This document shows, piece after piece, positions 49,101 to 59,765 of a stretch of 64,000 bases of DNA. The stretch is taken from contig NZ_CP065047.1 of NCBI RefSeq assembly GCF_015689175.1, positions 496,001 to 560,000 on the forward strand, written 5' to 3'. Numbering within the stretch: position 1 is the first letter of the stretch; every line of letters starts with the position of its first letter. Under the pieces are notes generated by a model. The model worked only from the letters and a program-made list of their open reading frames with translations, ran no database searches and was not told where the DNA came from. The translations under genes and the position numbers were made by a program. This DNA comes from Mycobacterium kubicae. GTDB lineage: Bacteria; Actinomycetota; Actinomycetes; Mycobacteriales; Mycobacteriaceae.

Positions 49101-52100
49101 CCGCGCCGCCGTTGCCGCCGCTGGCGCCGGCCACGGTCGAGGTGAAGCCGGTGCCGCCGGTGCCGCCGTTGCCGGCCGCGCCGAGGACCGAGGCGCCGTT
49201 GCTGCCGGCGGCGGCGCTGCCGCTGCCGCTGCCGTTGGCCCCGCCGGATCCGCCGCTACCCGCGGAGCCGGCGTTACCGCCGTTGCCGCCATTGCCGCCG
49301 GTGGTGTTGGTGGTCGTGCCGGCCGCGCCGTCACCGCCGCTGCCGGGCGTGCCGGCGTTGCCGCCGTTGCCGCCGACGCCGCCGACGCCGTTGCTGCCCG
49401 CGGTCGCGCCGGTACCGGCCGTCCCGCCTTTACCGCCGGCGCCGCCGGCGCCACCGGTGCCGCCGTTACCGCCGTTGCCGCCGGCTTGCCCGCCGCCGAT
49501 GCCGGTGCCGTATTTGTTGAGGTCCGCGGTGCCGTTGGCGCCGGTAATGCCGGTGCCACCGGAGCCGGCCGCGCCGCCGCTGCCGCCGTTGCTGGCGTTG
49601 CCGCCGTTGCCGTTGGCGCCCGCGGTCGCGCCGGACCCGCCGGCCTGGCCGCCGGTGCCGCCGTTGCCGCCGCTGCCGCCCTTACCGCCGGCCCCGCCGT
49701 TGCCGCCGTCGTATCCGGCGCCGTTGTTGACGCCCGAGATGCCGTTGGCACCCGCCGCGCCGGCCCCGCCGTTGCCCGCCGCGCCTGCGTTACCGCCCTT
49801 GCCGGCCGCCCCGCCGTTGCCCGCGGTGCCCGCGGTCGCGCCGTTGGTGCCCGCGCCCGCCGCGCCGCCCTGGCCGCCGTCGCCACCGGCGCCGCCGCTG
49901 CCCGCGTTACCGCCGGCCTGACCTGCTCCGCCGGCTCCGGTGGTGGCGACGCCGTTGGCGCCGTTGATCCCTGAGCCACCCGTGCCGCCGGCGCCGCCGA
50001 TACCGCCGGCCCCGCCGTTGCCGCCCTTGAAGCCGGTGCCCGCGCCGGTACCGCCGGCCCCACCGGCGCCGCCCTTACCGCCCGCCGCGCCGTTGGTGCC
50101 GCTGTCGCCGGCGTTGACGCCGTTGATGCCGTTGGTGCCGGCCGCGCCGTTGCCGCCGGCCCCGCCGTTGCCGCCGTTGGCGCCGGTGCCGTCGGCGCCG
50201 CTGAGCGCGGTGCCGCCACCGGTGTTGGCGCCGCCCGCGCCGCCCTTGCCGATGCCGCCGGCGTTGCCGCCGGCCCCACCCGCGCCGCCGTCGACGAAGG
50301 TGCTGGTGCCATCGGCACCCCGACCACCGTCGCCCGCGACACCGGCGTTGCCGCCCTTGCCGCCGACGCCGCCGCTGCCGTCAGTGCCCGCGGTGGCGCC
50401 GGTGCCGCCCTTACCGGCAGCGCCACCGGCGCCACCGGTGCCGCCGGCACCACCGTTGCCACCGGCCTGCCCGGCGCCGCTGTTGACACCCGCGACGCCG
50501 CTGGCGCCGTTGCTGCCCGCGCCGCCGGAGCCGGCCGCGCCGCCGCTGCCGCCACTGCTGGCGTTGCCGCCGTTGCCGTTGGCGCCCGTGCTCGCGCCGA
50601 CCCCGCCGGCCTGGCCGCCGGTGCCGCCATTGCCGCCGTTGCCGCCCTTACCGCCGGCCCCGCCGTTGCCGCCGTCGTATCCGGCGCCGTTGTTGACACT
50701 CGAGATGCCGTTGGCGCCCGTAGCGCCGGCCCCGCCGTTGCCGGCGTTGCCCGCGTTGCCGCCCTTGCCGGCGGCCCCGCCGTTGCCCGCGGTGCCCGCG
50801 GTCGCACCGTTGGTGCCCGCGCCCGCCGCGCCGCCCTGGCCGCCGTTACCGCCGGCGCCGCCGTTGCCGGCGTTGCCGCCGTTACCGCCTGCGGTGCCCG
50901 CGCCGTTGGTGGCTGTGCCCGCGACGCCGTTGAGGCCCGAGCCGCCGGTGCCGCCGCCGCCACCGATACCACCGGCGCCGCCGCTACCACCCTTGAAGCC
51001 GGTGCCCGTGCCGGAACCGCCGGCCCCGCCGGCGCCGCCCTTACCGCCGGCCAGTCCGTCGGTGCCGCTGTCGCCGGCGTTGACGCCGTTGACGCCGTTC
51101 GCGCCGGCCGCGCCGTTACCGCCCGCGCCGCCGTTGCCGCCGCTGGCGCCGGTCCCGTTGGCGCCGCTTTGCGCGGTGCCGCCGCCGCCGTTGGTGCCGC
51201 CGGCCCCGCCCTGGCCGATGCTGCCGGCGTTGCCGCCCGCCCCACCCGCGCCGCCGTCGACGAAGGTGGCAGTGCCGTCAGCGCCGCGGCCGCCGCCGCC
51301 GGCGAAGCCGGCGTTGCCGCCTTTGCCGCCGACGCCGCCGCTGCCGTCCGTGCCCGCGATGACACCGGTGCCACCCTTGCCGCCGGCGCCACCGGTTCCG
51401 CCGGTGCCGCCGGCGCCGCCGTCACCACCGGCCTGACCAGCGCCGCTGTTGACACCCGCGACGCCGCTGGCCCCGGTGCTGCCGGTGCCGCCGGACCCTG
51501 CCGCGCCGCCGGCGCCGCCGTTGCTGGCGTTGCCGCCGTTGCCGTTGGTGCCCGCGGTTGCGCCGACGCCGCCGGCCTGGCCGCCGGTGCCGCCATTGCC
51601 GCCGCTGCCCCCGGCGCCGCCGTTACCGCCGTTGCCGCCGGCGTACCCGGCGCCGTTGTTCACCCCAGCGGTGCCGTTGGCGCCCAGAGCGCCGGCGCCC
51701 CCGGCGCCGGCCACACCCGCCGCGCCGCCGTTACCGGCCGCGCCGCCGTTGCCGGCGTTACCCGCGGTGGCGCCCGGGCTGGTGACCGCGCCAGCCGCGC
51801 CGCCCTTGCCGCCGTCGCCGCCCGCGCCGCCGTTGCCGGCATTGCCGCCGTTGCCGCCGGCCTGGCCCGCGCCGTTGGTGGCTTGCCCGTTGGCGCCGTT
51901 CACCCCGGAACCGCCGGTGCCGCCCGCGCCGCCGATGCCGCCGGCGCCGCCGTTGCCGCTGTGGGTTCCGGCGCCGCCGCTGGCTCCGCCGGCACCGCCG
52001 GCGCCGCCCTTGCCGCCGGCGGTGCCGTTAGTACCGCTGTCGCCGGGGTTAACGCCGTTGCCACCGTTGCCGCCGGCCGCCCCGTTGCCGCCGGCACCGC

Positions 52101-55100
52101 CGTTGCCGCCGTTGCCCACATTGCCGCCGGCCCCGCCGGCGCCGCCGTCGCCGCCGTTGGCGCCGGGTGTGGTGGCGGTGAAGCCGGTGCCGCCGTGACC
52201 GCCGTTGCCGGCGAACCCGGCGACCGCCGCGCCGTCGGCGCCGTTGTTCGCGGTGCCGCCGCCGCCGTTGGCGCCGCCGGCGCCGCCCTTGCCGATGCTG
52301 CCGGCGTTGCCGCCGGCCCCGCCGGCGCCGCCGGCGGTGTTGGTGACCGTCCCAGCCGCGCCGTCACCGCCGCTGCCCGGGGTGCCGGCGTTACCGCCGG
52401 CTCCGCCTACGCCGCCGCTGCCGTTACCGCCCTGCACGCCGGTGGTGCCGCCGCCCAGGCCACCGGTGCCGCCGGCGCCGCCAGCCCCGCCAGTGCCGCC
52501 GTTGCCGCCGTCGCCGCCGGACTGGCCGCCGCCGATGCCGGTGCCGTACTTGTTGACGTCGGCGGTGCCGTTGGCGCCGGTGATGCCGTTGCCGCCGGAT
52601 CCGGCCGCTCCGCCGACCCCGCCGTTGCTGGCGTTGCCGCCGTTGCCGTCGGCGCCGGCCTGTGCCCCGGAACCGCCGGTGCCGCCCGCGCCGCCGTTGC
52701 CGCCGTGGCCGCCCGCGCCGCCGTTGCCGCCGTGGCCGCCCGCGCCGCCGGCACCGCCGGCGTAGCCCGCGCCGTTGTTGACTCCTGCCGTGCCGTTGGC
52801 CCCGGCCGCGCCGACACCGCCGTTGCCCGCGGTGCCCGCGGCTCCACCGTTGCCGGCGGCTCCGCCGTTGCCGGCCACCGCACCCGCACCGCCGGCCGCG
52901 CCGCCATTACCACCCGCGCCACCGGCGCCGCCGTTACCGGCGTTGCCGCCGGCCTGGCCCGCCCCGCCGACACCGTTGGTGGCCACCCCATTGGCGCCGT
53001 CCACACCACTGCCACCCTGGCCGCCGGCCCCGCCGGCGCCGCCGGCACCGCCGTTGCCGCTGTGGGTGCCCAGGGTGCCGCTGCCCGCACCACCCTTACC
53101 GCCGTCACCACCGGCCCCGCCGGCCTGCCCGTCGGTCCCGCTGGCGCCGGGATTGACCCCGTTGGTGCCGGACTTTCCGGCCACGCCGTTACCACCGGCG
53201 CCACCGTCACCACCGCTACCGACGTTGCCGCCCGCGCCACCATCGCCACCATGACCACCGCTGGCACCCGGAGTCGTCGCGCTGTAGCCGCTGCCGCCCG
53301 CGCCGCCGTTACCGGCCGCCGCCACGATCGCCCCGTCATCACCGGCAGCACCCGAACCGATACCACTGCCGTTGGCGCCACCGCTGCCGCCGGTACCCGA
53401 GACACCGGCATTACCACCGGCACCACCCCGACCACCGTCGAGGAACGTCGCAGTGCCATCCGCGCCATGGCCACCGTCACCCGGGCGGCCCGCGTTGCCG
53501 CCGTTACCGCCGGCGCCGCCCAGGCCGTCGTTGCCCGCCGCGCCCGTGGTGCCGCCGCCGAGGCCACGGTGCCCGCCGGCGCCGCCGGTCCCGCCGCCGC
53601 CGCCATTGCCGCCGTTACCGCCGGCCTGCCCCGCGCCGGAGTTGACCCCGGCGGTGCCGTTGACGCCGGACACACCGGTCCCGCCAGATCCCGCGTTACC
53701 GCCGATGCCGCCGTTGCTGGCGTTGCCGCCTGTGCCGTCGGTGCCCGCGTTCGCCCCGGTACCGCCGGATACGCCGCCGGTACCGCCCTTACCGCCGTTG
53801 CCGCCGGCCCCGCCGGCGCCGCCGTTCCCGCCGTCGTATCCGGCGTTGTTGTTGACACCCGCGGTGCCGTTGGCGCCATTGGCGCCGGTCCCGCCGTTGC
53901 CCGCGGTGCCCGCGGCCCCGCCGTTGCCGGCCGCTCCGCCGTCGCCCGCGTGGCCGGCGATGCCGCCCGTGCCGGCCGCGCCCGCGGCGCCGCCCTTACC
54001 GCCGTCGCCGCCGGCGCCGCCACTGCCGGCGTTTCCACCGGCCTGGCCCGCGCCGCCGACACCGCTGGTGGCGGCGCCGTTCGCGCCGGAGACGCCCGAA
54101 CCACCGACCCCACCACTGCCGCCGGTGCCGCCGGTGCCGCCGTCACCGCCGTGGGTGCCGGCGCCGCCGCTCTTACCACCCGCGCCGCCGTCGCCGCCCT
54201 TACCGCCGGCCAAACCGCTGGTGCCGCTGTCGCCCGCGTTGACGCCGTTGGTGCCGTTGGTGCCGGCCGCGCCGTTGCCGCCGGCGCCACCGTTGCCGCC
54301 GTTACCGACATTGCCGCCGGCCCCGCCGGCCCCACCATTGCCGCCGTTGCCGCCCGCCGTGGTGGCACTGAAACCGGTGCCGCCAGCGCCGCCGTTGCCC
54401 GCCGGGGCGGCTACCGTCGCACCGCCTGCGCCCTTGGCGCCCGTCCCGCTCCCGCTGCCGTTGGCGCCGCCGGAGCCGCCGGTACCCGCCGCGCCCGCGT
54501 TACCGCCGTCGCCGCCCTTACCGCCGTCGAGGTAGGTGGCGTTGCCGTCGGAGCCGTGCCCACCATCACCGGGGCGCCCCGCAGCGCCGCCGTCACCGCC
54601 GGACCCACCGGTGCCCGATGTGCCCGCGGTGCCGTGGGCCGCCGTGCCGCCGACCCCGCCCGCGCCGCCGGTGCCGCCGGTGCCGCCGTTGCCGCCGCTG
54701 CCGCCGGACTGACCCGCGCCGTTGTTGACGCCGGCGACACCGTTGTTGCCGGTGACACCGGCGCCGCCCGCGCCACCGCTGCCGCCGCTGCCGCCGATAC
54801 CGCCGGCGCCGCCGTTACCGGCCATCGAGCCGCCGGTCCCTCCGGCGCCGCCCCGACCGCCGGACCCACCGGCCAGGCCGTTGCCGCCGCTGTCGCCGGG
54901 GTTGATGCCGTTGGCGCCGGCCACTCCGGCCGCGCCGTTGCCGCCGGCCCCGCCGTTACCGCCATTGCCGTAGTTTCCGCCGCGCCCGCCGGCCCCGCCG
55001 TCACCGCCGTTGGCGCCGGCCGTGGTGGCGCTGTACCCCGCGCCGCCGTTACCGCCGTTACCGCCCGCATTCGTCGGTGTGGTGCCCGACGCACCGTGCA

Positions 55101-56910
55101 CGCCGATGGTGGAACCGGTGCCGCCGACGCCGCCGGCCCCGCCGGCCCCGTTGTTGCCGCCATTACCGCCGTTGCCGCCGTTGGGGCTGTTGGCCGCACC
55201 CGCGGCGCCGTCACCGCCGTTGCCACCGATTCCGCCGCCACCACCGGCCCCGCCGGCGCGCCCGGCGCCCGTGGTACCGGTGTGGCCGAACAGCCCGCCG
55301 CGACCACCGGCACCGCCATTGCCGCCGTTACCGCCGGCGCCGCCGGCGCCGCCATCGGTGCCGTCACCGCCGTTGCCGCTGGGGAAGGTCCCCATGGCGC
55401 CGTCGACGCCATGACCGCCGGTGCCACCGGCCCCGCCCAGCCCGCCGTTGCCGCCGTTGCCGCCGTTGCTGAACAGCAGCCCGCCTCTACCGCCGACGCC
55501 GCCGGAACCGCCGTGACCGCCGGCGCCGCCGGTGCCGCCGTTGACGGCCGCCAGACCCGCCGCGCCGTTGCCGCCGTTACCGCCGGCGCCACCGTTGCCG
55601 TACAGCCAGCCGCCCCTACCGCCCGCACCGCCGTCGCCGCCGTTGCTGCCCGGGCCACCGCTGCTGCCGCCGGTGCCGCCCCCGCCGCCGGCGCCCAACA
55701 ACAGGCCGGCGCGGCCGCCGGATCCACCGGTACCGCCGGTAGCTGCGCCGCTGCCGCCGGCGCCGCCGGCGCCACCGGCGCCGTACAGTCCGCCGGATCC
55801 GCCGGCGCCGCCTAGGCCGCCGTCACCGGTGTGGCCGATGCCGCCGGCGCCACCGGCGCCACCCGCACCGCCAGAAAGCCAGCCGGCGTTGCCGCCGCCA
55901 CCGCCGCTGCCGCCGATGCCGCCGGCACCGCCCGCGCCGCCGGCGCCACCGGCACCGGTCAGGAGGCCGCCGTGGCCGCCGTATCCGCCGTGTCCGCCGA
56001 ATGCCGGGCCGCTCCCACCCGCTCCGCCGGCGCCGCCGGAGCCCAGCAGCCAGGAGTTACCGCCGCCGCCACCGGCGCCACCGGTCCCGGTAGCGCTGAG
56101 GTTGGCGCCGCCGGCGCCGCCGGCCGCGCCGTTGCCGTAGAGCAGGCCGCCGTTGCCGCCGTTGCCGCCGGCCGCCCCGGCTCCGCCGTACGCGCCGGCG
56201 CCGCCGGCACCTCCGGCACCGCCGTTGCCCAGCAGCCACGCGTGGCCGCCGGTACCACCGGCTCCACCGGCACCGAGCAGTCCGGCGCTGGCGCCGCCGA
56301 CACCGCCCGTGCCGCCATTGCCCCACAGCCATCCGCCGTTGCCGCCGGCGCCGCCGGCGCCGCCGTTGCCGTTGAGGGACATGCCGCCCGCGCCGCCGAC
56401 GCCGCCGTTACCGATCAACCCGGCGCTGCCCCCGGCGCCGCCGGCCTGCCCGGCGGCACCCGATGCGCCCGCGCCGCCGTTACCGATCAACAACCCGCCG
56501 TTGCCGCCGGCCTGGCCCGGGGCGGTGCCGTTGGCGCCGTCGCCGATCAGCGGGCGCCCAAGCAGCAACTGGGTGGGTGTGTTCACCGCGTCGAGCACGG
56601 CTTTTTCGAAGGCCTGCAATGGTGAGGTGTTGGCGGCCTCGGCCCAGGCGTAGGAGTTGCCCCCGGCGTTGAGGGCCTGCATGAACTGGGTGTGGAAGGC
56701 CGCGGCTTGCGCGCTGATGGTCTGGTACGCCTGGGCGTGGCTGCCGAAGAGCGCCGCGATGGCGGTCGACACCTCGTCTTCGGCGGCGGCCAGCAGGGTG
56801 GTGGTCGGGCCCGCCGCGGCCGCGTTGGCCGCTTCGATCGCCGAACCGATTCCGGCGACGTCGGATGCCGCTGCCAGCAGCGCCTCGGGGGAGGCGAACA
56901 GGAATGACAT
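40108..56910 (-). CDS. Giant PE_PGRS family protein (about 5600 residues)
   Basis: One uninterrupted frame of 16.8 kb. Residues 1-95 are a typical PE domain ([20 protein letters not shown], then [16 protein letters not shown]). A linker ends in [11 protein letters not shown], the conserved motif before PGRS regions. The rest is Gly-Gly-X repeats rich in Ala, Asn, Thr and Ser, recurring as [14 protein letters not shown] and [14 protein letters not shown] words. PE_PGRS proteins are exported by ESX-5 and lie on the outer surface. ATG 56910 is chosen: AGGTGG lies 5 bp before it, and a GTG 9 bp upstream is the alternative. M. tuberculosis members I recall are below about 2000 residues. Function is unknown. 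The gene is read after its smaller PE_PGRS neighbour. Confidence 0.93.
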   Translation of the reverse strand: MSFLFASPEALLAAASDVAGIGSAIEAANAAAAGPTTTLLAAAEDEVSTAIAALFGSHAQAYQTISAQAAAFHTQFMQALNAGGNSYAWAEAANTSPLQAFEKAVLDAVNTPTQLLLGRPLIGDGANGTAPGQAGGNGGLLIGNGGAGASGAAGQAGGAGGSAGLIGNGGVGGAGGMSLNGNGGAGGAGGNGGWLWGNGGTGGVGGASAGLLGAGGAGGTGGHAWLLGNGGAGGAGGAGAYGGAGAAGGNGGNGGLLYGNGAAGGAGGANLSATGTGGAGGGGGNSWLLGSGGAGGAGGSGPAFGGHGGYGGHGGLLTGAGGAGGAGGAGGIGGSGGGGGNAGWLSGGAGGAGGAGGIGHTGDGGLGGAGGSGGLYGAGGAGGAGGSGAATGGTGGSGGRAGLLLGAGGGGGTGGSSGGPGSNGGDGGAGGRGGWLYGNGGAGGNGGNGAAGLAAVNGGTGGAGGHGGSGGVGGRGGLLFSNGGNGGNGGLGGAGGTGGHGVDGAMGTFPSGNGGDGTDGGAGGAGGNGGNGGAGGRGGLFGHTGTTGAGRAGGAGGGGGIGGNGGDGAAGAANSPNGGNGGNGGNNGAGGAGGVGGTGSTIGVHGASGTTPTNAGGNGGNGGAGYSATTAGANGGDGGAGGRGGNYGNGGNGGAGGNGAAGVAGANGINPGDSGGNGLAGGSGGRGGAGGTGGSMAGNGGAGGIGGSGGSGGAGGAGVTGNNGVAGVNNGAGQSGGSGGNGGTGGTGGAGGVGGTAAHGTAGTSGTGGSGGDGGAAGRPGDGGHGSDGNATYLDGGKGGDGGNAGAAGTGGSGGANGSGSGTGAKGAGGATVAAPAGNGGAGGTGFSATTAGGNGGNGGAGGAGGNVGNGGNGGAGGNGAAGTNGTNGVNAGDSGTSGLAGGKGGDGGAGGKSGGAGTHGGDGGTGGTGGSGGVGGSGVSGANGAATSGVGGAGQAGGNAGSGGAGGDGGKGGAAGAAGTGGIAGHAGDGGAAGNGGAAGTAGNGGTGANGANGTAGVNNNAGYDGGNGGAGGAGGNGGKGGTGGVSGGTGANAGTDGTGGNASNGGIGGNAGSGGTGVSGVNGTAGVNSGAGQAGGNGGNGGGGGTGGAGGHRGLGGGTTGAAGNDGLGGAGGNGGNAGRPGDGGHGADGTATFLDGGRGGAGGNAGVSGTGGSGGANGSGIGSGAAGDDGAIVAAAGNGGAGGSGYSATTPGASGGHGGDGGAGGNVGSGGDGGAGGNGVAGKSGTNGVNPGASGTDGQAGGAGGDGGKGGAGSGTLGTHSGNGGAGGAGGAGGQGGSGVDGANGVATNGVGGAGQAGGNAGNGGAGGAGGNGGAAGGAGAVAGNGGAAGNGGAAGTAGNGGVGAAGANGTAGVNNGAGYAGGAGGAGGHGGNGGAGGHGGNGGAGGTGGSGAQAGADGNGGNASNGGVGGAAGSGGNGITGANGTADVNKYGTGIGGGQSGGDGGNGGTGGAGGAGGTGGLGGGTTGVQGGNGSGGVGGAGGNAGTPGSGGDGAAGTVTNTAGGAGGAGGNAGSIGKGGAGGANGGGGTANNGADGAAVAGFAGNGGHGGTGFTATTPGANGGDGGAGGAGGNVGNGGNGGAGGNGAAGGNGGNGVNPGDSGTNGTAGGKGGAGGAGGASGGAGTHSGNGGAGGIGGAGGTGGSGVNGANGQATNGAGQAGGNGGNAGNGGAGGDGGKGGAAGAVTSPGATAGNAGNGGAAGNGGAAGVAGAGGAGALGANGTAGVNNGAGYAGGNGGNGGAGGSGGNGGTGGQAGGVGATAGTNGNGGNASNGGAGGAAGSGGTGSTGASGVAGVNSGAGQAGGDGGAGGTGGTGGAGGKGGTGVIAGTDGSGGVGGKGGNAGFAGGGGRGADGTATFVDGGAGGAGGNAGSIGQGGAGGTNGGGGTAQSGANGTGASGGNGGAGGNGAAGANGVNGVNAGDSGTDGLAGGKGGAGGAGGSGTGTGFKGGSGGAGGIGGGGGTGGSGLNGVAGTATNGAGTAGGNGGNAGNGGAGGNGGQGGAAGAGTNGATAGTAGNGGAAGKGGNAGNAGNGGAGATGANGISSVNNGAGYDGGNGGAGGKGGNGGNGGTGGQAGGVGASTGANGNGGNASSGGSGGAAGSGGAGSNGASGVAGVNSGAGQAGGNGGAGGTGGAGGAAGKGGTGATAGTDGSGGVGGKGGNAGVAGDGGRGADGTSTFVDGGAGGAGGNAGGIGKGGAGGANTGGGTALSGADGTGANGGNGGAGGNGAAGTNGINGVNAGDSGTNGAAGGKGGAGGAGGTGAGTGFKGGNGGAGGIGGAGGTGGSGINGANGVATTGAGGAGQAGGNAGSGGAGGDGGQGGAAGAGTNGATAGTAGNGGAAGKGGNAGAAGNGGAGAAGANGISGVNNGAGYDGGNGGAGGKGGSGGNGGTGGQAGGSGATAGANGNGGNASNGGSGGAAGSGGTGITGANGTADLNKYGTGIGGGQAGGNGGNGGTGGAGGAGGKGGTAGTGATAGSNGVGGVGGNGGNAGTPGSGGDGAAGTTTNTTGGNGGNGGNAGSAGSGGSGGANGSGSGSAAAGSNGASVLGAAGNGGTGGTGFTSTVAGASGGNGGAGGNGGSVGNGGAGGAGGNGVAGTVGSNGVNAGDSGGAGQAGGSGGIGGQGGNGGSTSGAAGVGGAGGAGADGGKGGAGVSGAVGTSGVNNGAGQAGGSGGNGGAGGSGGAGGAGGKTLGGTGLQAASGAGGNAGNGGAGGNAGAGGAGASGVAGTNSGTGGAGAAGGNGGTGGNGGNGGAGSTIGKAGSAGNGGNSAAGGNGGIGADGTAANPNGGNGGNGGNRGTAGVRGAVGTGSGTPSAGSNGTAPSSGGNGGNGGAGFTSTVAGASGGTGGNGGNGGNVGTGGTGGAGGNGVAGNAGGNGVNPGESGSAGQAGGAGGSGGQGGNGGSVSGAAGVGGAGGTGADGGNGGAGVAGSNGVVGTNNAAGQSGGSGGAGGNGGSGGNGGVGGKTAGGSGTQAASGAGGAAGNAGSGGNGAIGGNGAAGVAGINNGAGGAAGNGGAGGAGGTGGNGGTGSTIGKAGSAGNGGNGAAGGNGGIGADGTAANPNGGAGGTGGNAGSAGAAGKVGTGTGTPSAGAKGSTATSGGNGGNGGNGYTYSTPGANGGSGGAGGDGGNVGNGGSGGNGGNGVAGTDGTAGVKAGDSGGNAQAGGSGGDGGRGGKGGVNAGNGGAGGNGGSGGNGGTGGTGQDGATGVAGVNNGAGQAGGNGGNGANGGSGGNGGVGGGSTKGVAGTSGLGGNAGNGGNAGTPGSGGNGAAGTAINPTGGAGGNGGNAGTAGAGGTGGSNGSGSGTGKYGLDGAMPTTPVGNGGNGGTGFTSTAAGANGGDGGAGGNGGNYGSGGAGGNGGNGVAGAAGVDGVSDGNNGGTGQAGGAGGKGGAGGDAGANLGDGGAGGAGGSGADGGKGGTGHNGGNGVSGVDNYGTGVGAGQNGGNGGNGGVGGNGGQGGTGGSAGLYGTAGTVGAGGNAGNGGAAGTPGSGGNGAAGIATSTAGGNGGNGGNAGSGGAGGIGGLDGGGDVSGSNGTAGAGFTGSAGHGGNGGVGFSQAPNATDASGNGLAGGAGGKGGSGGTNGNGGAGGAGGNGSNGATGSNGVNTGSSGSTGGNGGAGGQGGAGGAGGTTVGNGGAGGLGGNAGSGGNGGSGVNGNNGVANSNAYGTGIGGGQNGGSGGSGGTGGNGGAGGAGGNATNGAAGTGAAGGNAGNGGNGGTQGNGGNGAAGTIANPDGGAGGKGGNPGTGAGGGTGGSGGANGSGSGAGAKGANGTGGTTPTGVGGNGGQGGDGFNATVPGANGGKGGVGGDGGLYGDGGAGGNGGSGAAGQNGSNGTALNPNGGTGQAGGSGGAGGNGGNSGTLNGKGGAGGNAGNGAAGGSGGDGANTFSGTGGKGGNGGNGGLGAAGGTGGNGYLGGGKGGSGSNPGTGGGGGTGGVGPGGFGGNGSAGTTPTTATGNGGNGGNAFGLPGAGQTGYAGGDGGNAGAYGNGGNGGNGFTGGTGVTGSTGGPGQNGGVGGTGGAGGAAGKGGNGGTIAGNSGNGGAGGNGGAGGTGGAGGTGDWSVNGGTGGNAGNGGTGGAGAAGGSAGTVTKGTVGTGGAGGNGGDGGVSGVGGTGAAGTAAHPNGGTGGNGANPGSGGNAGLGGSGSSTGSNGKSGATPTTIAGNGGTGGAGWNSTTPGVNGGNGGTGGNAGQYGTGGTGGKGGTGAIGQTGAGGSTPGANGSIGGSGSTGGNGGTGGKGGTLGGDGGAGGAAGNGGSGGTGGSGADGVNGGGGGNGGGGGNGGGGGKGGDGGAPSAAGYKAGVGGAGGNGGSNGVGGNGGNGGAGTAANPNGGNGGNGGVLGSGGGAGAGGNGSTLGASGKAGTIPTVTAGNGGNGGAGFNPTTPGTSGGNGGNGGNAGSIGNGGNGGAGGNGTAGTAGVNGTTAGSSGTSGTSGGSGGNGGAGGASGNISGNAGNGGAGGNGAAGGKGGNGVSGKAGLPGVNNGAAGNGGNGGNGGNGGSGGNGGAAGALQNGSGAAGTTGTGGNGANGGKAGTPGNGGTGAAGTVTNPNGGNGGNGGNAGIAGTGGTAGTGSTPGTAGVNGASVTGPAGNGGQGGAGYNPLTKGASGGNGGNGGNGGSIGNGGNGGAGGNGVDNLAGANGTKAGDSGVDGRAGGSGGNGGAGGMGGSVSGNGGTGGAGGNGAAGSAGGNGVTGGNGVSDVDQYGTGIGSGQNGGNGGVGGNGGNGGNGGVGGKTQGVGSNGVDGVGGNGGNGGKAGTPGDGGNGAAGTATNPNGGNGGTGGNETAGTGGTGGTSTTKAGTAGTNGALAAGAVGNGGNGGTGYTQTSTAGAAGGSGGNGGNAGSHGNGGNGGAGGNGFAGTAGTNGATAGASGTDGMAGGAGGNGGLGGNGGSVSGNGGSGGAGGTGARGGDGGAGVTGANGVAGTNSGAGQAGGNGGNGGAGGNGGNGGAGGTVTSGVAGTTGAGGNAGGGGNAGAPGNGGTGANGTASNVNGGAGGNGGNAGAAGNGGTGGTGSTAGANGSNGASIVGPAGNGGNGGTGFTSSAAGANGGTGGNGGNGGNIGNGGKGGAGGNGVAGTAGTNPATAGASGGNGQAGGSGGSGGNGGAGGSTSGNGGAGGAGGTGANGGAGGTGVTGATGVAGTNNGAGQAGGNGGNGGAGGNGGNGGVGGTALGAGSNGTAGAGGKAGNGGNAGTPGSGGGGANGTAANPNGGVGGNGGNAGTAGTGGTGGTGSTTGAGGSNGVAVTGPAGNGGTGGAGFNATTPGATGGNGGAGGNGGNVGNGGNGGVGGNGAAGTAGSGGVNPGDNGGVGQAGGAGGTGGAGGLGGSISGNGGVGGNGGQGATGGAGGTGAAGDITVNNGAGGAGGNGGVGGAGGAAGAGGNAQGAGTGGAGGNGGAAGSGGAPGTGGKGADGAGANPNGGVGGNSGTGGNGGVGGAGGNGGSGGATSGNGGKAGNGGAGGNGGSATTGQTGGAGGNGGAPDGNGGTGGTGPSGGNGGAGGPAGTPGAAGTGGSAGGTGTTGAGGTGGSQGDGGAGGSAVGAGVAGQQGPSGTPGSNG
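49681..53900 (-). repeat. Higher-order tandem modules in the PGRS region (966-1119 bp)
   Basis: A landmark on the plus strand (CCGTTGTTGAC, encoding VNNG) recurs with matching flanks at 49721, 50687, 51653, 52772 and about 53846. The spacings are 966, 966, 1119 and 1074 bp, all multiples of three (322, 322, 373 and 358 codons). The 40 bp before the first two landmarks (from 49681 and 50647) are identical, and the following 200 bp are very similar. Each module runs through the same word order, including a NGNGGNAS block and a block ending GAAG or AAGA. This points to tandem duplication by unequal recombination, with the 966-bp pair being the most recent. Confidence 0.85.
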
Positions 56911-56939
56911 CTGGACCACCTATCTCGCTAGGCCACGAT
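56911..56939 (-). promoter_or_regulatory. Conserved leader in front of the giant PE_PGRS gene
   Basis: The 29 bp before ATG 56910 match 26 of 29 bases in front of the second PE_PGRS gene (59473-59501). They contain AGGTGG, the likely ribosome site, then GTCCAG before ATG. The shared leader indicates gene duplication including the translation signal. The gap to the upstream PE_PGRS stop is only 66 bp. Confidence 0.7.
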
Positions 56940-56976
56940 GGAGTCGTGTGTGTGAAAGTTGTTGTCTGACTGCGTG

Positions 56977-59472
56977 TTAGCCGGTTGGGCCGGGCGCACC
57001 GGGCTGGCCGAAGAGCCAGCCGGCGCGGCCGCCGCCACCGCCGTGTCCGTCGGGCCCGGTGGGTGTCCCGTCACCACCGGCGCCTCCGGCGCCACCGTTT
57101 CCGCCATTACCGAGCAAGGTGGCGTTGCCGCCCGGACCGCCGCCACCGCCGGCGCCACCGGCGCCGAGGTTGAGGTTGGTGCCCCCGGCACCACCGGCGC
57201 CGCCGGCACCGGCGTTGCCGTAGATGAACCCGCTGTTGCCGGCCGCGCCGCCCTGACCGCCCGCGGCCCCGAGGCCGTTGGCGTGGCCGCCGCTGCCTGC
57301 GGCACCACCCGCTCCGCCGGCCCCACCGTCGCCGAGCAGCGTCGCGGACGCACCCAGCCCGCCATTGCCGCCGGCACCGCCCGCGGCGTTGAGCGTGCCG
57401 GTGCCGCCGGCCCCGCCCGCGCCGCCGGCCTCGCTGTTGCCGGCCAACCAGCCGCTGGCACCGGCGTTGCCGCCTTGGCCGCCGGCCCCGGCCGCCGTAC
57501 CTGCTCCCGCGGCTCCGCCGACCCCACCGGCTCCGCCGGCCCCGCCGATACCCAGCAGCCGGGCGTCGCCGCCGCTGCCGCCGACACCGCCGTGACCGCC
57601 GGATGCCCCGGCGATGCCGACGCCGCCGCTGCCGCCGGCTCCGCCGTCACCGCCGAGGCCGAGCAGCCATCCGCTGCCGCCACCGAGGCCGCCGTTGCCG
57701 CCCGCACCGGTGCCGACGCCGGTCACCAGCCCGGTGCCGCCCGCGCCGCCGCCACCACCGACACCCAGCAGCACACCGGCGCTGCCACCGTTGCCGCCGT
57801 TGAATCCGTTGCCGCCGGCGATGGTGGCGACGCCGTTGCTGCCGAAACCGCCATGACCGCCGTTGCCGAACAGCCAGGCGCGGCCGCCGTCGCCGCCGGC
57901 CGTCGGGTTGCCGAAGCCGCCGTTGCCGCCGTCGCCGCCGCTACCGAACAACAGGCCGCCGTTGGCGCCCGCGCGGCCGGTGCCGCCGTCGCCGCCGTTG
58001 CCGATCAGCAGTCCGGCACGGCCGGCGGTGCCGCCGACCAGGCCGTTGCCGCCGTCGCCGCCGTGCCCGAAGAGCACCGCGTTGCCGCCCAAACCGCCGT
58101 TGCCCTCGCCGGATATCCCGGAACCGCCGACGCCGCCGTCTCCGCCGCTACCGAGCAGCCAGCCGCCGTTGCCGCCGTTTGCGCCGTTGCCGCCCGCACC
58201 CGCGACGGCGTTGAGGCCGCTGCCGCCGCTGCCGCCCCTGCCGCCGTTGCCCAGCAGTCCGGCGTTGCCGGCCGCGCCGCCGTTGCCGCCGGAGCCGCCC
58301 AGGAAGCTCGAGGCGCCGCCGTTGCCGCCGGAGCCGCCGCTGCCGATCAGGAATCCAGCTGCGGCCCCCGCCCCGCCGACGCCGCCGTCGCCGGTGGCGC
58401 TGCTGCCGCCGGCACCGCCGTCACCGCCGAAGCCCGCCAGCCAGGCGTTGCCGCCCGCACCTCCGGCGCCGCCGGTCCCGGTGCCGCCGAAGTTGGCCCC
58501 GCCGGCGCCGCCGGCGCCACCGCTGCCGATCAGGAGCCCGCCGCTGGCACCGGCCCCGCCGGCGCCGCCATCGGCGCTGACGCTGCTGCCGCCGGCGCCG
58601 CCGATTCCGCCGTGGCCCAGCAGCCAGGTGCTGCCGCCGGCGCCGCCCGCGCCGCCGGTTCCGACGCCACCGAGATTGGCCCCGCCGGCCCCGCCGGCAC
58701 CACCGTGGCCCCACAGGAATCCGGCGCTGCCGCCGGCCGCTCCGGTGCCGCCTTCGGCGCTGACGCTGGTTCCACCGGCTCCGCCGGCGCCGCCGCTGCC
58801 CAGCAGCCACGCGTTCCCGCCGGCCCCACCGACGCCGCCGGCTCCGATGCCGCCCGCGCTGGCGCCGCCGGCCCCGCCGGTCCCGCCGTTACCGAAAAGC
58901 AAACCGCCCATGCCGCCGGCGCCACCGGCCCCGCCGGCACCGTTCATCGAAATGCCGCCGGCCCCGCCCGCGCCGCCGTTGCCGATCAGACCGGCGCTGC
59001 CGCCGGTTCCTCCGGCTTGGCCCGGTGCGCCGATGCCGCCCCGGCCGCCGTTGCCGTACAGGAAGCCGCCCGCACCGCCGTTGCCCCCGGTGCCGTCGAT
59101 GCCGTTGGCGCCGTTGCCGATCAACGGACGGCCGAACAACGTCTCGGTGGGGGTGTTGATCAGGTTGAGCAGCTGTTGCAGGGGGGAGGCGTTGGCGGCT
59201 TCGGCCAAGGCGTAGGAGTTGGCGCCCGCTGCCAGGGCCTGCGTGAACTGCGTGTGGAATGCAGCGGCTTGGGCGCTGACGACCTGGTAGGCCTGCGCGT
59301 GCGCACCGAAGAGGGCCGCGAGTGCGGTGGAGATCTCGTCTTCGGCGGCGGCCAGCAGGGCGGTGGTCGGTGCGGCCGCGGCCGCGTTGGCCGATTCGAT
59401 CGCCGAGCCGATGCCCGCGACGTCTGCAGCCGCCGCTAACAGTGTCTCGGGGGACGCCAACAGGTATGACAT
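56977..59472 (-). CDS. PE_PGRS family protein (831 residues)
   Basis: An 831-residue PE_PGRS protein. Residues 1-95 form the PE domain ([20 protein letters not shown], then [16 protein letters not shown]), followed by [14 protein letters not shown] and a Gly-Gly-X region with longer irregular blocks such as [14 protein letters not shown] and [12 protein letters not shown]. It ends [14 protein letters not shown]. The Trp/Leu-containing blocks recur about every 35-45 residues and differ from the Asn/Thr-rich repeats of the giant neighbour. ATG 59472 has AGGTGG at 5-bp spacing. It is first in the tandem pair, and transcription probably continues into the giant gene. Surface exposure through ESX-5 is inferred from the family. 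Confidence 0.93.
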   Translation of the reverse strand: MSYLLASPETLLAAAADVAGIGSAIESANAAAAAPTTALLAAAEDEISTALAALFGAHAQAYQVVSAQAAAFHTQFTQALAAGANSYALAEAANASPLQQLLNLINTPTETLFGRPLIGNGANGIDGTGGNGGAGGFLYGNGGRGGIGAPGQAGGTGGSAGLIGNGGAGGAGGISMNGAGGAGGAGGMGGLLFGNGGTGGAGGASAGGIGAGGVGGAGGNAWLLGSGGAGGAGGTSVSAEGGTGAAGGSAGFLWGHGGAGGAGGANLGGVGTGGAGGAGGSTWLLGHGGIGGAGGSSVSADGGAGGAGASGGLLIGSGGAGGAGGANFGGTGTGGAGGAGGNAWLAGFGGDGGAGGSSATGDGGVGGAGAAAGFLIGSGGSGGNGGASSFLGGSGGNGGAAGNAGLLGNGGRGGSGGSGLNAVAGAGGNGANGGNGGWLLGSGGDGGVGGSGISGEGNGGLGGNAVLFGHGGDGGNGLVGGTAGRAGLLIGNGGDGGTGRAGANGGLLFGSGGDGGNGGFGNPTAGGDGGRAWLFGNGGHGGFGSNGVATIAGGNGFNGGNGGSAGVLLGVGGGGGAGGTGLVTGVGTGAGGNGGLGGGSGWLLGLGGDGGAGGSGGVGIAGASGGHGGVGGSGGDARLLGIGGAGGAGGVGGAAGAGTAAGAGGQGGNAGASGWLAGNSEAGGAGGAGGTGTLNAAGGAGGNGGLGASATLLGDGGAGGAGGAAGSGGHANGLGAAGGQGGAAGNSGFIYGNAGAGGAGGAGGTNLNLGAGGAGGGGGPGGNATLLGNGGNGGAGGAGGDGTPTGPDGHGGGGGRAGWLFGQPGAPGPTG

Positions 59473-59501
59473 CTGGACCACCTACCTACCTAGGCCACGA
59501 T
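59473..59501 (-). promoter_or_regulatory. Conserved leader in front of the 831-residue PE_PGRS gene
   Basis: This stretch matches the leader of the giant gene (56911-56939) in 26 of 29 positions, including AGGTGGTCCAG directly before ATG. It contains a triple GGTA-type repeat (TAGGTAGGTAGG) not kept in the downstream copy. Confidence 0.7.
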
Positions 59502-59765
59502 CGACGGGCATGAACCTGGCTCCCGTCACTGTGCCGGCGTCGCGTCGAAACGAACGTTAGATCAACTTGGTACTTTGCATACTAACTTCTGTTGAATAGA
59601 GCTCAAGTCATTAAAAAAGTTTCTAAACTGTAATCTGCACCACACCGGAGCCATGAGGATCCGTGCATAAGACGAGGAAACGTGCGCTGAAAGCCCGCCG
59701 CCATACCGTCGTCTCGTTAACGGCGACGAAAATTTGTCATCCGATTGGTCGGTAAACCGGCCACC
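59502..59765. other. AT-rich divergent promoter region
   Basis: A 264-bp non-coding stretch between the PE_PGRS pair and the CoA-transferase gene, reading apart. Positions 59566-59633 are strikingly AT-rich for this genome (CTTCTGTTGAATAG, ATTAAAAAAGTTTC), the only such run in the window. It is the natural place for the PE_PGRS promoter. No confident -35/-10 pair or palindrome can be named by eye. The part 59650-59765 returns to normal composition. Confidence 0.6.

Noticed and set aside
43261..55815. Very long open frames inside the PE_PGRS gene on both strands, e.g. 51169-55815 (+, 1548 codons), 47280-51596 (-, 1438 codons) and 43261-46821 (+, 1186 codons).
   Set aside because: They are Ala/Pro/Thr/Arg shadows produced by the GGX codon pattern, which leaves other frames without stops. 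None has a start context or a known domain.
40108..59472. Regular short repeats that might be taken for a CRISPR array.
   Set aside because: The repeats are in-frame Gly-Gly-X coding units of PE_PGRS genes, without constant repeat length or unique spacers, and no cas genes are present.
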